Assembly: GCF_019800005.1 (NCBI RefSeq)
Contig: NZ_JABGCL010000006.1
Span: forward strand, 124,001 to 188,000
Source: Geminicoccus harenae
Lineage (GTDB): Bacteria > Pseudomonadota > Alphaproteobacteria > Geminicoccales > Geminicoccaceae
Direction of reading: 5' to 3'
DNA length: 64,000 nucleotides
Part shown: positions 53,709-61,365 of the stretch, one piece after another
Numbering within the stretch: position 1 is the first letter of the stretch
How the letters are laid out: every line of letters starts with the position of its first letter
The notes under the pieces: model-generated
Told to the model about the DNA's origin: nothing
What the model saw: only the letters and a program-made list of their open reading frames with translations
The model's database searches: none
Position numbers and translations under genes: made by a program

Positions 53709-54722
53709 TCAGCCGCCGGCAGCCCGCTCCCGGGCGAGCTTCTGCCGATAGGCCTCGGCCTCCCAGCCCATCAGGGCTGCCACCTCCTCGGGCGGCAGAT
53801 AGACCATCTCGGCATCGGCCGGGAAGCGCTCCAGGACCAGGGCCAGGCACAGGGCTAGCTCGTCACCCGCCGGCCCGAGATCGGCCCGGACCAGGGCGCC
53901 GACGCCCTCGACCAGGGCCAGCTTCGCCGTCTCGCCCTCCGGGACTGCTTCGGCGGTGATCGGCAGTTGCGCTATCCGGTCGGCCAGGAAGATGGCGTGG
54001 TCCGGCCAGCCGACCCCGCCCGTGGCGAGTGCGACCCGGCGCGGGTCGAGGGCCACCTCGTGGACCTTGGCGTGGACCGGCAGGCGCCAGCCGGGCGAGG
54101 CGGCCAGCACCCGCTGGAGCTGCGGCAGGTCGGGCTCGTCCGAGGGGGCGACCGGCAGGGCCACCCGCGCCTCCAGCTCGCGATGCAGCTCCTCCAGTTC
54201 CTCGGCACTGTCGGCACCATAGACGAGGCCGTGATTCTTCAGGACCAAGACGTCGGCCGGGTGCTCGGCCATGGCCTTGGCCACCGCCCGGGTGAGCGGC
54301 ACGCCCGGCATCACGTAGGGGATCCAGTGCCAGTCCAGCCCGTCAAGCCGGGCGGCGATCCGTTGCCTGCCGTCCTTCGCCGCGGCGAACGCGATCCCGG
54401 CCACCGAGTGGGTGTGGCTGACGAACCGGTGCGGCAGGAGGGCATGCAGGCTGGTCTCGATCGACGGGCGGAGCTTGCCTTCCAGGACCTCCGGCTTGGC
54501 CGGCTCGTCCTCGCCCGCCTCGATCCGCCGGCGCACGCCGGAGAGGCGCAGCGGCACGAACACGTTCTCGGCGAGCGCGTCCTTGAGCTGCAGGCCGGAC
54601 GCCTTCACCCAGAGCGTGTCGTCGATCTTGACCGAGGTGTTGCCGCCGGCCGCCTGCACCACCGCCGGGTCCGCCCCGATCGCGGCCGAGAACCGTCGCA
54701 GGGCTTCCAGATCCTTGTCCAC
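53709..54722 (-). CDS. Class II aldolase/adducin family protein
   Basis: A 337-residue zinc-dependent aldolase or epimerase homologue. Metal ligands are visible in VSHTHSVAGIAF (HxH) and VLKNHGLVYGAD. The N-terminal phosphate-binding loop is GGNTSVKI, with the substrate Ser/Gly loop WVKASGLQL. It is longer than FucA (about 215 residues) because of a C-terminal extension from about residue 215. It starts at GTG 54722 with AGAGGAG upstream. As first gene of the operon with dhaK it may cleave a phosphorylated ketose to dihydroxyacetone phosphate or a similar triose, but direction and substrate are inferred. Confidence 0.87.
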   Translation of the reverse strand: MDKDLEALRRFSAAIGADPAVVQAAGGNTSVKIDDTLWVKASGLQLKDALAENVFVPLRLSGVRRRIEAGEDEPAKPEVLEGKLRPSIETSLHALLPHRFVSHTHSVAGIAFAAAKDGRQRIAARLDGLDWHWIPYVMPGVPLTRAVAKAMAEHPADVLVLKNHGLVYGADSAEELEELHRELEARVALPVAPSDEPDLPQLQRVLAASPGWRLPVHAKVHEVALDPRRVALATGGVGWPDHAIFLADRIAQLPITAEAVPEGETAKLALVEGVGALVRADLGPAGDELALCLALVLERFPADAEMVYLPPEEVAALMGWEAEAYRQKLARERAAGG

Positions 54723-54855
54723 GCTCGAGGCTCCTCTGACTGCCTGGGGCGCTTGTAGCGCGCCGCATGGGCGAGCGCGAGCGTCTGGAACAGATGTACA
54801 GGAGGTGTTCAAACGAACTGGGACCGGCAGTGTCCCGGGCCCGGTTGCCGGTCGG

Positions 54856-54873
54856 CTCGGGTTCGTTCGTGCA
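54856..54873. repeat. 18-bp direct repeat, copy 1
   Basis: CTCGGGTTCGTTCGTGCA, identical to the copy at 54955-54972, 99 bp further on. An exact 18-bp duplication in non-coding DNA is unlikely by chance and may mark a repeated operator or the remains of a mobile or dispersed repeat. Confidence 0.6.
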
Positions 54874-54954
54874 GATTCGCTCCAGCGGATGACGGGCCAC
54901 GACAGATCAGTCGTTGCGGCCCGCAGTGGGCCAAGCACTGAAATTGCTCGGTTT

Positions 54955-54972
54955 CTCGGGTTCGTTCGTGCA
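54955..54972. repeat. 18-bp direct repeat, copy 2
   Basis: Second exact copy of CTCGGGTTCGTTCGTGCA. The sequences on either side of the two copies do not match, so the shared unit is confined to these 18 bp. Confidence 0.6.
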
Positions 54973-55233
54973 AAAAGACCTTTCAAGTCCCAGCATGGCG
55001 AGCATCCAGGTGTCGGGCCGCAGGATCAGGCATGATAGCTGATGCAGGACCTGGATCCTAGCAGTGGAAAGGTCGGGCCAGCGGCCTTGTGGCAGCCTGA
55101 GCTGGCGCTGCCGGAACGGCGCCGAGTTGGCGCAGCTTGCCAGCCGAGTTTGGGTCCCGGTGCAGGTCCGCTGACCTGATGCGCGCCCATCTGGCGCCAC
55201 CCGTCTGAGGTGAACACGCCCGAGTTCCGTAAA

Positions 55234-55289
55234 TCACAGTGGTATATACGAATTCACGGCCCTGTGACCAATTATCACGGTCCCGTGAT
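55234..55289 (+). promoter_or_regulatory. Helically phased TCAC repeats and dyads upstream of the RTX gene
   Basis: TCACAG begins at 55234 and TCACGG at 55254 and 55275, spacings of 20 and 21 bp, about two helical turns. The last two are parts of dyads: TCACGGCCCTGTGA-like (55254-55267, imperfect) and ATCACGG-TC-CCGTGAT (55274-55289, perfect). An A+T-rich GTATATACGAATT sits between the first two. This is the pattern of a cooperative activator or repressor binding one DNA face, 230-290 bp before the RTX start codon. Confidence 0.5.
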
Positions 55290-55520
55290 GGCGGCAGGGC
55301 TTTATCCTGCTCTGTGCCGATGCCGGAACCAAGGCTGCAATAGGTTTGCCTGGGTGCCGAGGTTGCCGGGCCGGTTATCGAAGACCTGAAGATTGATCGC
55401 CGCAGTGCCATAGGGCCCCCGGAAGAGTTCTGTAGATTACTCAAGGGCGCGTGAACAATTCATGTGCGTGTCGTCGGCTGACTTCTTGAAGGGTCTGCCA
55501 AAAGCAAGCGGGGGTCATCC

Positions 55521-56441
55521 ATGATCATCAAGAACGGTACCGAGGGCAACGATGCCATCTATGGCACATCCCAGGCAGAGCTGATTCGCGGCTTCGGCGG
55601 GCTCGACCGCATCTTCGCCCGGGCCGGCGACGACGTGGTGCTCGGTGGCGACGGCGACGACCGGATCTATGGCGGGCTCGGCGCCGATACGCTGTGGGGC
55701 GGTGCCGGCAACGACATCATTTTCACGGACCGGGAATATGTCCTCACCCTGCCCGAGGACGGGTCCGGCGACCGGGTCTATGCCGGGGACGGCAACGACC
55801 AGGTCTATGGCGAGTTCGGCGACGACTATATCGACGGCGGTGCCGGCAACGACACGCTCCATGGCGGCTTCACCGGCAACGACATCATCACCGGTGGGGC
55901 GGGCGACGACGAGATCGAGGGCCATAACGGCAGCGACCTGATCTTCGGCGCCGGTGGTGACGACCATATCAGCGGCGATGGCGACAAGTGGACGGTCGAT
56001 GGCGATGACCGCCTCTTCGGTGGCATCGGCGACGACGTGATCGAGGGCTGGGAGGGCGACGATCTGCTGGAAGGCGGGTCGGGCAACGACCGGCTGGACG
56101 GCGGCGAGGGCAACGACCGGCTGATCGGCGGCACGGGTGACGACGTGCTGGTGGGTGGCGACGGCGACGACGAGATCAACGGCCTGTTCGGCGACGACGT
56201 CATGACCGGCGGGGCAGGGGCCGACACGTTCATCCTCCTGCGCATCGACGGGGATGCCGACACCATCACCGACTTCCAGGCCGGGATCGACAGGATCGAT
56301 CTGCGCGGCGCGGGCAACCGGGCCGACGACGTCATCGCTTCTGCTGAAGTGATCAATGGCAGCACCGTGCTGCATCTTGGAGAGAGCCACACGGTCACGC
56401 TGACCGACGTGACCGGCATCAACGCCACCTGGTTCGGCTGA
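55521..56441 (+). CDS. RTX calcium-binding repeat protein without an enzymatic domain
   Basis: A 306-residue acidic protein made almost wholly of RTX nonapeptides (GGxGxDxLx), for example LGGDGDDRIYGGLGADTLWG, and GGSGNDRLDGGEGNDRLIGG. They should fold into calcium-loaded beta rolls once outside the cell. The C-terminal segment TFILLRIDGDADTITDFQAG and the following residues resemble the end of serralysins, which serves as the type I secretion signal. There is no N-terminal signal and no protease, lipase or adhesin domain. No type I secretion genes are adjacent. It could be a surface or matrix protein. Confidence 0.9.
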   Translation: MIIKNGTEGNDAIYGTSQAELIRGFGGLDRIFARAGDDVVLGGDGDDRIYGGLGADTLWGGAGNDIIFTDREYVLTLPEDGSGDRVYAGDGNDQVYGEFGDDYIDGGAGNDTLHGGFTGNDIITGGAGDDEIEGHNGSDLIFGAGGDDHISGDGDKWTVDGDDRLFGGIGDDVIEGWEGDDLLEGGSGNDRLDGGEGNDRLIGGTGDDVLVGGDGDDEINGLFGDDVMTGGAGADTFILLRIDGDADTITDFQAGIDRIDLRGAGNRADDVIASAEVINGSTVLHLGESHTVTLTDVTGINATWFG

Positions 56442-56496
56442 GTTCATTCGGCCCGCGGCAAGCCGCACCGGCAGTTCCCCGACCAGGAGCAAGGTG

Positions 56497-57873
56497 ATGA
56501 TGCCTACCTCCGTCCAGACCGCTCCCCGGACGCTCCCCGCGCAAGTCGCGCGAGGGCCGGCCGCGGGGCTGCCGCGCGTCGCTTTCCTCGGCCAGCCGCG
56601 CGATGGCCTGACGACCTCCGGCCCGCAGCATGGATCGGTGGCGATCGTTCTTGCCGAATTGATGCGTGCGCTGGCCGGGCAGTTCCAGCCGAGCGCCATC
56701 GCACCGGTCATGACGGGGCAGGTGCCGGGCGAGGAGCGGAATGCGGAGGGGCAAGCCGTCTATCGGGTTCCGGCAGATAACCGTCAGATCGAGAAGGCAC
56801 TGGAGCTCCTGGACCCCAGGCCGATGCCCCGCTCGTTGCGGCCAGCCTACTATCGCTCCTACTTTCAGCAGGCTGCCTCGGTGCTCGCCCGGTCCAGGCC
56901 GGACCTGATTCACGTGATGTCCTGGGCGCAAGCGGCTCCATTGCTGCGTGAGGCCCTGCCGCATGTCCCCCTGGTGCTGCATCTGCACGACGACATGCTC
57001 ACGCGCGTGAGCCCGGAACTGGCCGAACAGCGTATCACTCCCTTCGCTGCGGTCGTGACTTGCAGCCGCTGGCTGGCGGCTACGTTGCAGCGCCATGTTC
57101 CCCTCTATGCCGACCGGATCGTGGCGATCGGCAATGGCATCGATCCCTTGCTGTTCGGCGGACCGCCGCGGCCTCGGCCTGCCGAGGTCAGAAAGCTGGT
57201 GATGGTCGGCCGCATCTCCCCGGAGAAGGGGCCGCATGTGCTGCTCGATGCGTTCGTGCGCATCGCATCGTCCTATCCCTCCCTCACCCTGGACCTGATC
57301 GGCCCGCCCGGCTTCCTGCCCCTGAGACAGGCCAGGCTGATGGCGCGCGGCATGCCGGCGATGCAGGAGGCCGTCGACCGGCTGTACGGCAAAGGGCTCC
57401 GGCCGTTCTGGACGCAGTTGTTCAAGCCCGGCCGGCAGTTGCAGGAGCGGCTGCTCGCGACGGTCCCGAAGGAGCTGCACCGCCGCATCCGGTTCCTGGG
57501 GCCGCAGTCGCACGACCGGCTGGCGGAACTCTATCGCGAGGCCGATGTGCTGGTTCAGCCCTCGGTCTGGAAGGAGGCCTTCGGCATGCCGGTCGCCGAG
57601 GCGATGGCTGCGGGCCTGCCGGTGATCGCGTCCGCCGATGCGGGGCTGCTCGATCTGGTGGAACACGGCAGAACCGGTCTGCTCGTACCGCCGGGCGACG
57701 CCGCAGCCCTCGCCGCGGCGATCGCCGATCTGGCTGCCCATCCGGCAAGAGCACACGCCTATGGCGCTGCCGGCAGGAAGCAGGCACTGGCTTCCCACAC
57801 CTGGGACGTCGTGGCGCAGCGGCTCGCCGGAGTCTACGACAGGGTGCTCACTGGAACGCTCGGGATCCGTTAG
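56497..57873 (+). CDS. Glycosyltransferase family 4 protein
   Basis: A 458-residue GT-B-fold transferase. The nucleotide-sugar region has LVMVGRISPEKGPHVLLDAF and the retaining GT4 motif EAFGMPVAEAMAAGLPVIAS (E-x7-E). The N-terminal acceptor domain starts RVAFLGQPRDGLTTSGPQHG. An unusual insertion near residues 265-320 contains FLPLRQARLMARG and precedes the LHRRIRFLGPQSHDRLAELY segment. The ATG at 56497, 7 bp after AGGAG, is preferred over the in-frame GTG next to it. It follows the RTX gene by 55 bp, so it may modify a surface glycan. Sugar specificity is unknown. Confidence 0.9.
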   Translation: MMPTSVQTAPRTLPAQVARGPAAGLPRVAFLGQPRDGLTTSGPQHGSVAIVLAELMRALAGQFQPSAIAPVMTGQVPGEERNAEGQAVYRVPADNRQIEKALELLDPRPMPRSLRPAYYRSYFQQAASVLARSRPDLIHVMSWAQAAPLLREALPHVPLVLHLHDDMLTRVSPELAEQRITPFAAVVTCSRWLAATLQRHVPLYADRIVAIGNGIDPLLFGGPPRPRPAEVRKLVMVGRISPEKGPHVLLDAFVRIASSYPSLTLDLIGPPGFLPLRQARLMARGMPAMQEAVDRLYGKGLRPFWTQLFKPGRQLQERLLATVPKELHRRIRFLGPQSHDRLAELYREADVLVQPSVWKEAFGMPVAEAMAAGLPVIASADAGLLDLVEHGRTGLLVPPGDAAALAAAIADLAAHPARAHAYGAAGRKQALASHTWDVVAQRLAGVYDRVLTGTLGIR

Positions 57874-58074
57874 TTCTCGAATCATCCAGGGGCAGGTGCG
57901 GGACAGAGGCGTCGGGTCGAGCCTGGACGTCCGGCAGTCCGGCCAGGTCCGGCAATGGCGTGCATTGTGGACGCCGATATCGGCAGCCGTGAGCCAGTTA
58001 TACACGCCGCTATTGCAGTATACGCCAGTTGCCCGGCAGAAAGGCGCCAGCACCCGGAGCCGGTGAAGGACGTC

Positions 58075-58980
58075 ATGAAAGCCCGACTGCTTGCCCTAGC
58101 CCTGTTCGGCCTGTGGTCCTGCGGCATCGCGCAGGCCGCGGAGCCGGCCGGGATGATCGTGTACCAGACTGATTTCGGCCTGCGCGACAGTGCGGTGGCC
58201 GAGATGAAGGGGGTGGCCAAGCAGGTCGACCGGGAGCTCGAGCTGTTCGACAACACCCACGAGATCCCGCCCTTCGACATCTGGGCGGCTTCCTTCCACC
58301 TGGCCCATCTGGTGCCCTACTGGCCGCAAGGTACGGTGTTCGTCTCGGTGGTCGATCCGGGCGTCGGGACGGAGCGCGGGGCGGTGGTCGCGAAGCTGAA
58401 GTCCGGCCATTACTATGTCGGGCCGGATAACGGCTCGCTCACCCTGGTGGCCGAGCAGATCGGGGTCGAGGCGGTGCGCAGCATCGATTCCGAGAAGAAC
58501 CGGCTGCCGGGCTCGGAGCACTCGCACACCTTCCACGGGCGCGACATCTTCTCCTACAACGCCGCACGCCTCGCCGCGGGCCAGGCGACGTTCGAATCGT
58601 TCGGCCCCGCCCTCGAGGGCGACGTGGTCCGGATCCCCTACCAGCATGCGGAAGTGGTGGATGGGACGGCACGGGGCGTGATCCCGATGCTCGACGTCAA
58701 CTACGGCAATGTCTGGAGCAATATCGACCGGCTCACCTTCGAGAAGCTGGGCATCGCGAAGAAGGAGCCGGTCCGGGTGCGGATCTCGCGCGGGGGCGAG
58801 CAGGTCCTGGACATGGTGATGCCCTATGTCGACACGTTCGGCGACGTGCCGGAGGGCCAGCCGCTGCTCTACCTGAACTCGGTGGACGAGATGGCGCTCG
58901 CCATCAATTATGGCAGCTTCGCCGACGCCCACAGCATCGGCTCCGGCCCGGACTGGACGATCAGCCTGTCACGGCCCTGA
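58075..58980 (+). CDS. Exported SAM hydroxide adenosyltransferase (DUF62/SAM hydrolase) homologue
   Basis: A 301-residue protein of the fluorinase/SAM hydrolase superfamily, preceded by a signal peptide (LLALALFGLWSCGIAQAAEP). Family motifs are YQTDFGLRDSAVAEMKGV, SVVDPGVGTERGAVV, YVGPDNGSLTL and HTFHGRDIFSYNAARLA. The hydrolase triad Asp-Arg-His is present as D94, R101 and H154, which predicts activation of water rather than halide attack on S-adenosylmethionine. The ATG at 58075 has GAAGGA upstream. Export is puzzling because S-adenosylmethionine is cytoplasmic, so the real periplasmic substrate may differ. It precedes an SLC13 carrier by 94 bp. Confidence 0.88.
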   Translation: MKARLLALALFGLWSCGIAQAAEPAGMIVYQTDFGLRDSAVAEMKGVAKQVDRELELFDNTHEIPPFDIWAASFHLAHLVPYWPQGTVFVSVVDPGVGTERGAVVAKLKSGHYYVGPDNGSLTLVAEQIGVEAVRSIDSEKNRLPGSEHSHTFHGRDIFSYNAARLAAGQATFESFGPALEGDVVRIPYQHAEVVDGTARGVIPMLDVNYGNVWSNIDRLTFEKLGIAKKEPVRVRISRGGEQVLDMVMPYVDTFGDVPEGQPLLYLNSVDEMALAINYGSFADAHSIGSGPDWTISLSRP

Positions 58981-59074
58981 AGGCCGCCAGTCACCGGTAA
59001 ATCACCCACTGCTCCGCAACGTCGGACGCGCCCAGCCGTTGACCACGGCTGACCGTTGCCGGCGGGAATTCTGC

Positions 59075-60847
59075 ATGACATCCGATCAGATCCTGTCCTT
59101 CCTCGTCGTGGGCGGCATGATGCTGCTCTTCATCTGGGGGCGCCTGCGCTACGACCTGGTGGCGATCATCGCCCTGATCGCGGCGCTGGCACTGGGCATC
59201 GTCCCCTATGAGGAGGCGTTCACCGGCTTTTCCGACGAGATCGTCGTCATCGTCGGCAGCGCTCTGGTGGTGAGCGCCGCGGTGGCCCGCACCGGCATCA
59301 TGGAGGCGATCCTGCAGCTTGTGGCACCCAGGGTCCGGGCGGTGCCGGTGCAACTGGTCCTGCTGGTCGGCACGGTGACGGTGCTGTCCGCCTTCGTGAA
59401 GAATATCGGCGCCCTGGCGATCATGCTGCCGATCGCCTTCCAGATGGCCAAGCGCTCCCACGTCTCGCCTTCGGTGTTCCTGATGCCGATGGCGTTCGGC
59501 TCGCTGCTGGGCGGCCTCATGACCCTGATCGGGACCTCGCCCAACATCATCGTCTCCCGCCTGCGCGAGGAGATGACCGGCGAGCCGTTCCGCATGTTCG
59601 ACTTCACGCCGGTGGCGCTCGGCCTGTCGGTGCTGGGCGTCGGTTTCCTGGCGCTGGCCTACCGCCTCCTGCCCGAACGGCGCGGCGCTGCGACCATGAA
59701 CGAGGCGCTGGACATCAAGGACTACATCACCGAGGCCAAGGTGCTGCCGGAATCGGTGGTGGCCGGCACCAGCCTGGGCAGCCTCAACGAGCGGTTCGAC
59801 CACGAGGTCAAGGTGACCGGCCTGATCCGCGGCGCCGGCCATCGGCTTTCGCCCCTGCCCGACCTCCGGCTGGAGGCGGACGACCTCCTGCTGCTCCAGG
59901 GCGAGCCGGAGGCGCTGGAGCGCGCGGTCAAGCGGGCGGAGCTGGAGCTGGAGGGGCGGCGGCGGATCGCCGAGGGCAGCAACAGCGACGACGAGATCGG
60001 CAGCATCGAGGCGGTGGTGGGCCCACGCTCCTTCCTGGCCGGGCAATCGGCAGGCCGGCTGGCGCTCTACGACAGCTACGAGGTCAACCTCCTGGCAGTC
60101 AGCCGCAGCGGGCAGCGCTTCACCGAGCGGCTGCGCGACATCACCCTGCAGGGCGGCGACGTGCTGCTGCTGAAGGGCAATCTGGCGCGGCTGCCCGAGC
60201 GGCTGAAGGAGCTGGGCTGCCTGCCGCTCGCCAAGCGCGAGCTGCGCCTGGGCAACGTGCGCAGCAGCCTTGTCCCGGTCGCGATCCTGGCCCTGGCGAT
60301 GGGGCTCACTGCCGTGGGCCTGGTCCCGGTGGCGGTCGCCTTTTTCACCGCGGCCGGCGCCATGGTGGTGACCGGCGCCCTTTCGCTCCGCGAGGCCTAT
60401 GACTCGGTCGAGTGGCCGATCCTGGTGATGCTGGGTGCCCTGATCCCGGTCAGCGCCTCGATCCACGCCACCGGCGGCACCGAGTTGATCGCGGGCTGGC
60501 TGTCCATGGCAGCCAATATGCTGCCGGCCTGGGGTGCCCTGGCGCTGATCATGGTGGCGGGGATGGCGGTGACGCCGTTCCTCAACAACGCCGCCACCGT
60601 CCTGGTGATGGGCCCGATCGCGGCCAGCTTCGCCACCCAGCTCGGCTACCGCCCCGACGCCTTCCTGATGGCGGTCGCGATCGGCGCCGGCTGCGACTTC
60701 CTCACCCCGATTGGCCACCAGTGCAACACGCTGGTGCTGGGGCCGGGCGGCTACCGGTTCGGCGACTACGCCCGGCTGGGCGCCCCGCTCTCGCTCCTGG
60801 TGGTGCTGGTGGGCGTGCCGCTGATCATCCTGGTCTGGGGGCTCTAG
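59075..60847 (+). CDS. SLC13/DASS-type anion transporter with two TrkA-C (RCK_C) domains
   Basis: A 590-residue carrier for sulfate, dicarboxylate or another anion. The two halves of the transporter are separated by cytoplasmic TrkA-C domains at about residues 210-285 (KVTGLIRGAGHRLSPLPDLR, LEADDLLLLQGEPEALER) and 310-385 (VNLLAVSRSGQRFTERLRDI). Substrate/sodium loops include LIGTSPNIIVSRLRE and FLNNAATVLVMGPIAAS, as in SAC1-type sulfate permeases. ATG 59075 was chosen, since the open codons upstream are not membrane-protein-like. Its end overlaps the convergent thioesterase by 4 bp. Confidence 0.9.
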   Translation: MTSDQILSFLVVGGMMLLFIWGRLRYDLVAIIALIAALALGIVPYEEAFTGFSDEIVVIVGSALVVSAAVARTGIMEAILQLVAPRVRAVPVQLVLLVGTVTVLSAFVKNIGALAIMLPIAFQMAKRSHVSPSVFLMPMAFGSLLGGLMTLIGTSPNIIVSRLREEMTGEPFRMFDFTPVALGLSVLGVGFLALAYRLLPERRGAATMNEALDIKDYITEAKVLPESVVAGTSLGSLNERFDHEVKVTGLIRGAGHRLSPLPDLRLEADDLLLLQGEPEALERAVKRAELELEGRRRIAEGSNSDDEIGSIEAVVGPRSFLAGQSAGRLALYDSYEVNLLAVSRSGQRFTERLRDITLQGGDVLLLKGNLARLPERLKELGCLPLAKRELRLGNVRSSLVPVAILALAMGLTAVGLVPVAVAFFTAAGAMVVTGALSLREAYDSVEWPILVMLGALIPVSASIHATGGTELIAGWLSMAANMLPAWGALALIMVAGMAVTPFLNNAATVLVMGPIAASFATQLGYRPDAFLMAVAIGAGCDFLTPIGHQCNTLVLGPGGYRFGDYARLGAPLSLLVVLVGVPLIILVWGL

Positions 60848-61263
60848 CGAGCCGGCTGCTTCGCCTCGACCTTGGGCAGGAAGCGGTCCCAGCGCACCAC
60901 CATGCGCTCGTGCCGCCCCTGGCCGATCCGGTCGACCCCGTCATGCAGCTCCACCTTCCAGCCGATCCGGCGGCCCTCGACCTTGTCGACCTCGAGCGTC
61001 ACGGTGACGGTGAGCCCGGGCGGGGTGGCGGCTTCGTGGCTGGCCTCGATGAACACGCCGAGCGAGCCTTCGCCCGCCTCGAAGCAGGGCTTGAGGTGGT
61101 CCAGGCAGGCCCATTCGATCAGGCCGACCATGAAGCCGGTGGCGAACACGTCCGGCATCGCCCGCCAGTCCGGGCTTTCCGGGTAGAGATGCGGGACGGT
61201 CTTGTCCGGCGGCACCAGGTAGGTGAAGCGGTGGCGGTCCCCGACCTTCAAGAGCGGCAGCAT
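60844..61263 (-). CDS. FlK-like hot-dog thioesterase (fluoroacetyl-CoA thioesterase family)
   Basis: A 139-residue acyl-CoA thioesterase homologue. The N-terminus VPPDKTVPHLYPES is followed by VFATGFMVGLIEWAC and ASHEAATPPGLTVTV. Counting from the ATG, T42, E50 and H76 coincide with the catalytic triad reported for Streptomyces cattleya FlK. G69 and R120 also fall at positions I recall as conserved there. The lid phenylalanine recalled at position 36 is Met here, so fluorine discrimination is uncertain. Proteins of this family are common in bacteria and mostly untested. It is single-gene, convergent with the SLC13 gene. Confidence 0.85.
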   Translation of the reverse strand: MLPLLKVGDRHRFTYLVPPDKTVPHLYPESPDWRAMPDVFATGFMVGLIEWACLDHLKPCFEAGEGSLGVFIEASHEAATPPGLTVTVTLEVDKVEGRRIGWKVELHDGVDRIGQGRHERMVVRWDRFLPKVEAKQPAR

Positions 61264-61365
61264 GACGGCATCTCCCCCTGGTGGGAGCGGTCGGCTTGTG
61301 TCACGAGAATGTCAAGGAACGTGGTCATGAGCGCCACGACCATGGCGGTCAGGGGAACGAAAAGC

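Larger units (their letters stand above)
54723..55520. other. 798-bp non-coding interval with repeats and phased regulatory dyads
   Basis: This is the longest gene-free stretch in the window, with lower G+C than its flanks. It separates the divergent aldolase operon and the RTX gene. It contains an 18-bp direct repeat (54856-54873 and 54955-54972) and a set of TCAC-type dyads (55234-55289) nearer the RTX gene. A small GCAGG/CCTGC hairpin lies at 55294-55310. The open frames here are short and show no protein-like pattern. Its size suggests complex regulation of the RTX gene or a decayed insertion. Confidence 0.5.

Noticed and set aside
58075..58980. Fluorinase or chlorinase (SAM-dependent halogenase)
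   Set aside because: The Asp-Arg-His triad of SAM hydrolases (D94, R101, H154) is intact, the insertion loop I recall from fluorinase is absent, and the protein is exported.
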